A DNA stretch of 64,000 nt from Thiococcus pfennigii (GTDB lineage Bacteria; Pseudomonadota; Gammaproteobacteria; Chromatiales; Chromatiaceae), in NCBI RefSeq assembly GCF_016583835.1, contig NZ_NRRW01000001.1, positions 1 through 64,000 on the forward strand, read 5' to 3'. Position numbers and translations under genes: made by a program. The notes under the pieces were generated by a model. That model made no database searches. It had not been told where the DNA came from and saw nothing but the letters and a program-made list of their open reading frames with translations. Positions 57,200 through 64,000 of this stretch are shown here, piece by piece; within the stretch, counting starts at the first letter, position 1, and each line of letters starts with the position of its first letter.

Positions 57200-57282
57200 G
57201 CGGGCGAGGTCTCCCCCCGCCCGCGCGCCCCCGGGCCGGCCTACTGCCATCCCATTTCCGATAGCCCAACCAGGAGCCAGCG

Positions 57283-58239
57283 ATGGCCGGCACCAGCCTC
57301 TTTGCCCTGATCGACGACATCGCGACCGTCCTCGACGACATCTCGGCGATGACCAAGGTCGCGGCGCGCAAGACCGCCGGGGTCCTCGGCGATGACCTGG
57401 CGCTCAACGCCCAGCAGGTGGTCGGGGTGCTGGCGGAGCGCGAGTTGCCGGTGGTCTGGGCGGTCGCCGTCGGCTCCCTGAAGAACAAGGCGATCCTGAT
57501 CCCGGCCGCGCTCCTGATCAGCGCCGTCGCGCCCTGGGCGATCCTGCCGCTGCTGATGCTCGGCGGCGGCTTCCTCTGCTACGAGGGGTTCGAGAAGCTC
57601 GCCCACCGCTACCTCCACCCGCCGGAGGAGGCGGCTCGCGAGCACGCTCAGCTGACTGCGGCCCTCCTCGATCCGGGCCAGAGCATGGCCGACCTCGAGC
57701 GGCAGAAGATCCGGGGCGCGATCCGGACCGATTTCGTGCTCTCGGCCGAGGTCATCGTCATCACGCTCGGCGTCGTCGCCGAGACCAGCCTCGCGACCCA
57801 GCTCGCCGTCCTCGTCGGCGTCGGCCTGCTGATGACGGTTGGCGTCTACGGGCTGGTCGGCGGCATCGTCAAGCTCGACGACCTCGGTCTCTACCTGGGG
57901 CGCCGCCCTGGCACCGGCCGCGGCGCGCGCCTGCTCCGTGGCCTCGGCCGGCGGCTCATCGACGCCGCGCCGCTGTTGATGAAGGGCCTGGCGGTCATCG
58001 GCACGGCCGCGATGTTCCTCGTCGGCGGCGGGATCCTCGTCCACGGCCTTCCCGGTGCCGAGCACCTGTTGCACAGCCTGGTCGAGGCGGCGCGCGGCGT
58101 CCCGGCGATTGGCCTCGTGCTCGCGGCGCTCGTCGGCCCACTGGCGAACGCGGTCGTCGGCATCCTGGCTGGGGCCCTGATCCTGGCCCTGGTCACGGCC
58201 GCAGAACGGGCAGGCCGCCTTTGGCGTAAAGGCGGCTGA
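57283..58239 (+). CDS. DUF808 family membrane protein (YedI-like)
   Basis: The 318-residue protein starts MAGTSLFALIDDIATVLDDI, the DUF808 signature. AARKTAGVLGDDLALNAQQV and GSLKNKAILIPAALLISA follow. Five to six membrane helices are evident (for example ILPLLMLGGGFLCYEGFEKL, LAVLVGVGLLMTVGVYGLVGG). The function is not known. It is 83 bp after the HerA-like gene, on the same strand, and converges with the RND genes. Confidence 0.9.
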   Translation: MAGTSLFALIDDIATVLDDISAMTKVAARKTAGVLGDDLALNAQQVVGVLAERELPVVWAVAVGSLKNKAILIPAALLISAVAPWAILPLLMLGGGFLCYEGFEKLAHRYLHPPEEAAREHAQLTAALLDPGQSMADLERQKIRGAIRTDFVLSAEVIVITLGVVAETSLATQLAVLVGVGLLMTVGVYGLVGGIVKLDDLGLYLGRRPGTGRGARLLRGLGRRLIDAAPLLMKGLAVIGTAAMFLVGGGILVHGLPGAEHLLHSLVEAARGVPAIGLVLAALVGPLANAVVGILAGALILALVTAAERAGRLWRKGG

Positions 58240-58319
58240 GACGCGCCGAGACCGCAAGGGACAGGACAGCCCGAGGATCCGGCCGCAGTCCTCGGCGCCA
58301 TCGACCCTGTGCTCCCTGC

Positions 58320-61300
58320 TCAGGTGGCCTCTCGGTCGGCCGTCGCCTCCTCGGCGAGGAGCCGGCGCTTGACGTCCCCGGGCGAGCCCGTGCCCCGCGC
58401 GAGCAGGTCGTAGGCGACCGGGACCACGAACAGCGTGAACAGGGTCGCGGCCAGCACCCCGGACAAGATCACAGTGCCGATCACCATGCGCGTCTCGGCG
58501 CCGGCCCCTTGCGAGAGGATCAACGGCATCGCGCCGGCGGCCGTCGTGATGCCGGTCATCACGATCGGGCGCAGACGCACGTCGGCCGCCTCGAACAGGG
58601 CATCGCGGAAGGCGCGGCCCTGATCGCGCAACTGGTTCGCGAACTCGACGATCAGGATGCCGTTCTTGGCCGCCAACCCCACCAGCATGATGAGGCCGAT
58701 TTGGCTGTAGAGGTTCATCGTCTGGCCGGTCAGCCAGAGGCCGAGCAGGGCCCCGGCCATCGCGAGCGGCACCGTGAGCATGATGACCAGCGGATGGATC
58801 CAGCTCTCGAACTGGGCGGCGAGGACCAGGTAGACGACGACGACCCCGAGCAGGAAGACGAACAGCACCCCGCCAGCGCTGTCGCGGAAGTCCATCGACA
58901 GGCCCTTGTAGTCGACCTGGGCCTGCTCCGGGAGATGCTCGGCGACGAGGCGCTCTAAGTAGTCCAGGGCCTCGCCGAGGGCGAGATCGTCGGCCAGGTT
59001 GGCCTCGATCGTGATCGCCCGCATCCGATTGTAGCGATTGAGGCTCGCCGAGTCGGCCACCTCGGTGACCGTGACGAGGTTGGCGAGCGGGATCAGCTCG
59101 CCGCTGCGCTGCGAGCGGACATAGAGGTTCTCGAGGCTGGCTGGCGTGCGCTGAGCGGCCCGCTCGCCCTCGAGGATCACGTCGTACTCTTCGCCGGCGT
59201 CGATGTAGGTCGTCACCCGCCGCGAGCCGAGCATGGTCTCCAGCGTGCGCCCAATCGTGCTGACGCTGACGCCGAGGTCGGCCGCGCGGTCATAGTCGAT
59301 CGCCACGCGCAGCTGGGGCTTGGTCTCCTTGTAGTCCCAATCGATGCCGGTCAGGCCCGGGTTGTCCTCCTCGATCCTGGCGAGCAGGATGTCGCGCCAG
59401 GCCGCCAGCTCCTCGTAGGTGCCACCGCCGAGGACGAACTGCACGGGCTTCTGGATGCGCGCGCCGAACCCTTGGCGCATCACCGGAAAGGCCTTGACGC
59501 CCGGCAGGCCGGCGAGCGAGGCGCGCACCTCTTCCATGATCGCCCAGCCCGAGCGGCGCTGCGCAAAGTCGTTGAGGACGACGACGACCATGCCGGTGTT
59601 GAAGATGGCGCTGTTGCCGAACGAGCGCGGCGCGCGCACCAGGACCCGGATCGCCTCGCCGCTCTCGGCATAGGGCAGCAGGCGCCGTTCGATCTCGTCC
59701 ATGTACTGCGACATGTACTGGAACGACGCCCCTTCGGGGCCATTGACGAGGACGAAGAAGGCGCCGCGGTCCTCCTTCGGTGCGTACTCCTGTGGGATGG
59801 CATCGAAGAGCCACAGGGCGCCGGCCAGGGTCGCCGCGAACAAAAGGCCGATCAGCCATTTCTGGGACAGAAACAGCCCGAGCAGGGCGCGGTAGCCGCG
59901 TCGCACCCAGCCGAAGCCGCGATCGACTCGCTCGCTCAGGCCACCGCCGTGGGCCGGCGCCAAGACCTTGGAGGCGAGCATCGGCGAGAGGGTCAGCGCG
60001 ACCAGCGTCGAGAAGCCGACCGCCGCGACCATCGTCAGCGCAAACTCGGCGAACAGGCGCCCGACATCGCCCTGGAGGAACGCGATCGGCACGAAGACGG
60101 CCGCCAACACCAGGCTCGTCGCGATGACGGCGAAGCCGACTTGGCGGGTACCGCGAAAGGCCGCGACCAGACGGGTCTCGCCGTACTCTCCCATGCGCCG
60201 GTGGATGTTCTCCAATACGACGATCGAATCGTCGACGACGAGGCCGATCGCGAGTACCAGGGCCAGCAGCGTCAGGATATTGACCGAGAAGCCCAAGAAC
60301 AGCAGGACCGTGAAGGTCGCCACCAACGAGACCGGCACCGTCACCGCCGGCACCAGGGTCGCGCGCCCCGAGCCGAGGAATAGGAAGATGACGAGGATGA
60401 CGAGGCCGATCGCGATCGTCAGGGTCTTATAGACCTCCTGGATCGCCCCCTTGACGAACACCGAGGTGTCGTAGCTCTGCTTGAGCTCCATGCCCTCGGG
60501 CAGCATCGCATTGACCCGCTCCATCTCGGCCTTCGCCGCCTCGGCGACCGCGATCGTATTGGCCGTCGACTGCTTGATGATGCCGATCCCGACCATCGGC
60601 ACCCCGTTGCCGCGGAAGAAGGTCCGGTCTTCGTCGGTGCCCCGCTCGACGCGCGCGACGTCACCGAGGCGGACCAGGTAGCCACCGGCGCCGCGGGCGA
60701 GGACCAGACGCGCGAAATCCTCGGCCGTGTGGAAGGCCCGGTCGACGCGCACGCTGAACTGCCGCGTGAGCGACTCGACGCTGCCGGCCGGCAGCTCGAC
60801 GTTCTCGGCGCGCAGCGCCGCCTCGACGTCGGCGACCGTCAGACCGCGCGCAGCCAGCTCGGTGCGATCGAGCCAGATGCGCATCGCGAAGCTCTGCCCG
60901 CCCCCGGCCCGTACCCGAGCGACGCCGTCGAGCACCGAGAAGCGGTCGACGAGGTAGCGGCGCGCGTAGTCGGTGAGTTCGGGCACCGTCATCCGGTCGC
61001 TGACCAGGTTCAGCCACATGATGACGTCTTCGTTGCTGTCGACCTTCTGGATATCCGGCGGCTCGGCCTCGTCCGGCAGTTCATCGAGGGCACCGGATAC
61101 GCGGTCGCGGATGTCGTTCGCGGCCCCGTCGATGTCGCGCGTGACATCGAAGCGGATGGTGATGGCCGAGCGCCCGTCCTCGCTCACCGACTCGATGCTC
61201 TCGATGCCCTCGACCCCCGAGATGCGGTCCTCGATCACCCGGGTGATGCGTGTCTCGACGACGTTGGCCGCCGCCCCGGGGTAGACGGTGTCGACCGAGA

Positions 61301-61433
61301 CGACCGGCGGGTCGATGTCGGGATACTCGCGCAGCGGCAGGCGATCCCAGGCGACCAGCCCGAAGGCGACGAGGAGCAGCGACAGGACGCTGGCGAAGAC
61401 CGGCCGGGTGACGGCGACGTCGGACAGAATCAC
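58320..61433 (-). CDS. RND efflux permease (HAE1 type)
   Basis: The 1037-residue inner-membrane pump protein has 12 membrane helices and two large periplasmic loops. It starts MILSDVAVTRPVFASVLSLL; the proton-relay Asp-Asp pair is in LAIGLVVDDSIVVLENIHRR. It should form a trimer and export drugs, lipids or dyes with the adaptor encoded just upstream (ATGA overlap) and an outer membrane channel encoded elsewhere. Substrate is not predictable. Confidence 0.95.
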   Translation of the reverse strand: MILSDVAVTRPVFASVLSLLLVAFGLVAWDRLPLREYPDIDPPVVSVDTVYPGAAANVVETRITRVIEDRISGVEGIESIESVSEDGRSAITIRFDVTRDIDGAANDIRDRVSGALDELPDEAEPPDIQKVDSNEDVIMWLNLVSDRMTVPELTDYARRYLVDRFSVLDGVARVRAGGGQSFAMRIWLDRTELAARGLTVADVEAALRAENVELPAGSVESLTRQFSVRVDRAFHTAEDFARLVLARGAGGYLVRLGDVARVERGTDEDRTFFRGNGVPMVGIGIIKQSTANTIAVAEAAKAEMERVNAMLPEGMELKQSYDTSVFVKGAIQEVYKTLTIAIGLVILVIFLFLGSGRATLVPAVTVPVSLVATFTVLLFLGFSVNILTLLALVLAIGLVVDDSIVVLENIHRRMGEYGETRLVAAFRGTRQVGFAVIATSLVLAAVFVPIAFLQGDVGRLFAEFALTMVAAVGFSTLVALTLSPMLASKVLAPAHGGGLSERVDRGFGWVRRGYRALLGLFLSQKWLIGLLFAATLAGALWLFDAIPQEYAPKEDRGAFFVLVNGPEGASFQYMSQYMDEIERRLLPYAESGEAIRVLVRAPRSFGNSAIFNTGMVVVVLNDFAQRRSGWAIMEEVRASLAGLPGVKAFPVMRQGFGARIQKPVQFVLGGGTYEELAAWRDILLARIEEDNPGLTGIDWDYKETKPQLRVAIDYDRAADLGVSVSTIGRTLETMLGSRRVTTYIDAGEEYDVILEGERAAQRTPASLENLYVRSQRSGELIPLANLVTVTEVADSASLNRYNRMRAITIEANLADDLALGEALDYLERLVAEHLPEQAQVDYKGLSMDFRDSAGGVLFVFLLGVVVVYLVLAAQFESWIHPLVIMLTVPLAMAGALLGLWLTGQTMNLYSQIGLIMLVGLAAKNGILIVEFANQLRDQGRAFRDALFEAADVRLRPIVMTGITTAAGAMPLILSQGAGAETRMVIGTVILSGVLAATLFTLFVVPVAYDLLARGTGSPGDVKRRLLAEEATADREAT

Positions 61434-62488
61434 TGCCCGGCCTCCAACATCTCGCGCAGCGTCCTCGTGCCATCATCGACGGCCAGGACCCGCACGGTCT
61501 GGCCCGGACGGACCTTGTCCTGGCCTTGGCTGATGACCCGCTCGCCGACGGCCACCCCGTCGCGGATCTCGACGACCCCCGGCAAGCGCGCGCCGATCTC
61601 GACGCGGCGCCGCTCCACGACATGCTCAGCGCTGAGGGCGAAGACGAAGTGCTCGCGCCCGGCCTGCACCAGGGCCGCCTCCGGAATGACGGGCGCCTCG
61701 CGCTCGTTGCGCTTGAGCTCGACGCGCATCAGCACGCCGGGGCGCAGGCGACGCTCGGGATTGGGGAGGATCGCGCGCACCTGGATCGAGCGTGTGACCG
61801 GATCGACGCGGCTGTCGATGCCGCGGATCGCGCCGGTGAAGACCTCGTCGCCGAAGGCGCGGGCGCGGGCCTCGATCGCCATCCCGGGGGCGAGCGTCGT
61901 CAGATAGACGCTCGGCACCGCGAAGTCGAGCTTCATGACGCTGTCGTCATCGATCGTCGTGATCAGGTCGCCCGGCGTCACCAGCGCGCCGAGGCTGATA
62001 TCGCGGAGCCCGACCACACCGTCGAACGGCGCCTCGATGACACGGTCGGCGAGTCGCGCGCGGATCGCGACGACGAGCGCCCGGGTCGTCTCGACATCGC
62101 GGCGGCGCTCGTCGAGCATCGATTCGGAGGCCGAGCGCTGGGCCACCAACGACTTGACCCGCTCGAACTGGCGTTCGGCCTCGCCCAGGCGGGCGATGGC
62201 CTCGTCGAGCAGGGCCTGCTGCTCGGCGCTGTTCATCTCCACCAGGACCTGGCCGCGCGTGACCCGTTCGCCATCGTCGAAGTGGATCGCCGAGATCACC
62301 TCGGTGACATTGGCCGTGATCGTGACCGCCTCGTTGGCCTTCAGCGTCCCAAGCGCCTCGACGCGATCGGCCAGCGGCCGCGACACGGCCTCGGCGACGA
62401 TCACCGCCGGCCCCTCGGGCGGCGGGTCGGCATGGAGCGTAGCAGGCAGGATCAGGAGCGAGAGGGTCAAGACGAGGAGACGCACCAT
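61430..62488 (-). CDS. RND efflux periplasmic adaptor (membrane fusion protein)
   Basis: The 352-residue protein has a signal peptide (to about residue 20). A lipoyl-like half (AVTITANVTEVISAIHFDDGERVTRGQVLVEM), a coiled-coil hairpin, the second lipoyl half (IEAPFDGVVGLRDISLGALVTPGD) and a beta-barrel domain follow. It lacks a lipobox Cys, so it is not obviously lipid-anchored. The stop overlaps the permease start. Transcription begins in the divergent region toward pta. Confidence 0.92.
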   Translation of the reverse strand: MVRLLVLTLSLLILPATLHADPPPEGPAVIVAEAVSRPLADRVEALGTLKANEAVTITANVTEVISAIHFDDGERVTRGQVLVEMNSAEQQALLDEAIARLGEAERQFERVKSLVAQRSASESMLDERRRDVETTRALVVAIRARLADRVIEAPFDGVVGLRDISLGALVTPGDLITTIDDDSVMKLDFAVPSVYLTTLAPGMAIEARARAFGDEVFTGAIRGIDSRVDPVTRSIQVRAILPNPERRLRPGVLMRVELKRNEREAPVIPEAALVQAGREHFVFALSAEHVVERRRVEIGARLPGVVEIRDGVAVGERVISQGQDKVRPGQTVRVLAVDDGTRTLREMLEAGQ

Positions 62489-62995
62489 GGGGATCGACTC
62501 GGCTGGGCGGAAGGCACTTTATACAGGAGGGCCTGGGTGTTGTCGCGGCGCGGGGGAATGCCGTCGCGCCGCTGCCCATCGTGGGCCGGGCATCTCTTCG
62601 AGAGGACCGCCAGCGACGGCGAAACGTTCCGCCAGATGGCCTTGATCATAACTCCGACCATCCCCGGGGACGGTCCCGTCACCCCGACCCGATCAAGAGC
62701 CCGCACCGGCGGGGTCCGCTGTGCGGACCAACGGCGCCTTGGTCAGACTTATGGTCGACGCCCGCCAGATGCACTGCGCCCGACCGCGACCCCAGGGCCG
62801 ACTGGTCGTGCTGTAGACCATGCGGCGTGCCCCGGGAGCACGCCGCGAAGTCGCCCTCATACGGCTCGCCCGGTTCGTGCAGGCCACATCGACGGACCGA
62901 CATCGGAGTTTGGTAAGATCGCCCCCTTTTCGGCGGTCGTGCCGGCGGCGCGCGGGGCGGCCGGCCGGGCGACACACCCATCGACAGAGAGAGAC
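62489..62995. other. Divergent intergenic region, RND adaptor and pta
   Basis: These 507 bases separate divergent genes and should carry both promoters. No coding frame is supported. A candidate pta promoter is listed separately. No regulator gene (TetR/AcrR type) for the RND pair is present next to it. Confidence 0.5.
62911..62919 (+). promoter_or_regulatory. Candidate extended -10 promoter for pta
   Basis: tggtaagat has the TG-N extension plus TAAGAT, 76 bp before the pta ATG. The -35 region is poor, which an extended -10 can tolerate. Confidence 0.35.
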
Positions 62996-64000
62996 ATGCA
63001 GAGCATCTATATCGCCGGCGCCAGCGCCGGCAGCGGCAAATCGGTCGTAGTCCTGGGCTTCATGGAGATGCTCTCGTCGGTCAACCGGCGAGTCGGCTTC
63101 TTCCGTCCGGTGCTCTCCACCGCACCCGCCGACGACAGCCTGATCGCGCTGATCCGCGAACGCTACGATCTGCCCTTCGCCGAGGAGATGCTCTACGGGT
63201 GCACCGCCGAGACGGCCCGCCAACTGATGAGCGGCGGCCACTACGACGAACTGCTGAAGCTGATCATCCACAAGTTCAAGATGCTCGAGGAGAAGTGCGA
63301 CCTGGTCGTCTGCGCCGGCACGGACTTCAGCGGCATCTCCCCGTCGCTCGAATTCGATGTGAATGCCGATCTGGCCAACAACCTCGGCTGCGCGATCGTC
63401 GCCGTCGTCCGGGGCTTTCACCGCACGCCTGGGGAGACCCTCGATGCGGTGCGAATGGTCCACGAGTCGCTGATCGATCGCGGTAGCGAGTTGGTGGCGA
63501 CCGTCGTCAACGGCATCGCCCCGGAGCATCGCGAACTGGTGCTGGGCCGCGCCCGCAGCCTGCTGCCGCGAAGCGAGAGCGTCTACGTCCTGCCCGCGCA
63601 GCCAGCGCTGAGTAGCCCGACGGTCGGCGAGGTCCAGAAGGCGCTCAGCGCCGAGTGCCTCTACGGCGATGCCGACGCCCTGACCCAGGTCGTGTCCAAC
63701 TTCAAGATCGCCGCGATGGAGATCCCGGACTTCCTCGACTATGTCGAGGATGGCAGCCTGATCATCACCCCCGGCGACCGTTCCGACATCATCCTGGCGG
63801 CGCTCGCTGCCGACGTCTCGACCGCCTTCCCGCGCGTCGCCGGGCTGTTGCTGACCGGCGGTCTGCCGCTCGCGAGGAACCTCGAGCGCCTGATCGAGGG
63901 CCTGCGCCGCACCAAGGTCGCGATCCTGCGGGTCTCGAGCGATACCTTCGCGACGACGCTCGATGTGAGCCGCATCGAGCCGACGATCCTCGCCGAGGAC
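62996..64000 (+). CDS. pta: Phosphate acetyltransferase, N-terminal part (runs off window)
   Basis: Pta interconverts acetyl phosphate and acetyl-CoA. The 335 residues visible start MQSIYIAGASAGSGKSVVVL, with a P-loop-like N-terminal domain of the long (about 700-residue) Pta class. The DRTGG domain is around LYGDADALTQVVSNFKIAAM and SLIITPGDRSDIILAAL. The catalytic C-terminal domain lies beyond base 64000. The frame has no stop to the window edge. It could accept acetyl phosphate made by the phosphoketolase encoded at 41-43 kb. Confidence 0.9.
   Translation, partial: MQSIYIAGASAGSGKSVVVLGFMEMLSSVNRRVGFFRPVLSTAPADDSLIALIRERYDLPFAEEMLYGCTAETARQLMSGGHYDELLKLIIHKFKMLEEKCDLVVCAGTDFSGISPSLEFDVNADLANNLGCAIVAVVRGFHRTPGETLDAVRMVHESLIDRGSELVATVVNGIAPEHRELVLGRARSLLPRSESVYVLPAQPALSSPTVGEVQKALSAECLYGDADALTQVVSNFKIAAMEIPDFLDYVEDGSLIITPGDRSDIILAALAADVSTAFPRVAGLLLTGGLPLARNLERLIEGLRRTKVAILRVSSDTFATTLDVSRIEPTILAED

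Overview
This 64 kb window is very GC-rich bacterial DNA with gammaproteobacterial gene orders: aroA-cmk-rpsA-ihfB, der-bamB-yfgM-hisS-rodZ-pilW-rlmN-ndk, and genes for RutE-like, RlmI-like and PA0069-like proteins. The gene content, the multiheme cytochromes and the repeat style would suit a purple sulfur bacterium or a relative (Chromatiaceae/Chromatiales). That placement is an inference; no photosynthesis or sulfur-oxidation marker gene is present here.

Layout. 1-172 is the end of an IS66-type insertion sequence. 446-4165 is a tight three-gene operon: a heptaheme cytochrome c, a membrane cytochrome b and an octaheme cytochrome c. It looks like a quinone-linked periplasmic electron-transfer module of unknown substrate. 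4.4-9.1 kb is the aroA-cmk-rpsA-ihfB block. 9.2-10.3 kb holds a tautomerase and a nitroreductase. 10.4-18.4 kb (minus strand) is the housekeeping run from der to ndk. 18.7-27.9 kb (mostly minus) holds a YibE/F-like membrane protein, alkaline phosphatase with a candidate Pho box, an L,D-transpeptidase, RlmI, methylthioinosine phosphorylase, YceI and a glycine-zipper lipoprotein.

28.1-36.7 kb is an accessory stretch. It holds an unknown exported toroid-like protein, a 31-codon small ORF, parDE, an MscS channel with a cyclic-nucleotide-binding domain, a CopG antitoxin with a clipped ParE toxin, a fragment of a restriction endonuclease, a UPF0175 antitoxin with an internally deleted DUF3368 toxin, and an intact IS66-family element with an 8-bp target duplication. 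Three dispersed inverted-repeat clusters (21.7, 26.3 and 32.3 kb) and a pair of REP-like repeats lie in or near it.

36.7-43.6 kb holds a 5'-nucleotidase-like protein and a phosphoketolase-glycogen phosphorylase pair. 43.8-50.6 kb has a DksA/TraR-like zinc finger, a glcF remnant, a DEAD-box helicase, an RRM protein, proS, fabA and a CorC/HlyC protein. 50.6-62.5 kb has a tandem Usp, a Kef-type antiporter, a radical SAM protein, a rhodanese lipoprotein, a HerA-like ATPase, a DUF808 protein and an RND efflux pair. The window ends inside pta.

Functional links. Phosphoketolase and Pta could together route sugar phosphates released from glycogen to acetyl-CoA. The most unusual non-coding feature is an array of five back-to-back hairpins (36561-36705). 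A diverged copy at 55.5 kb shows compensatory base changes in one stem, which argues that the fold itself is conserved.
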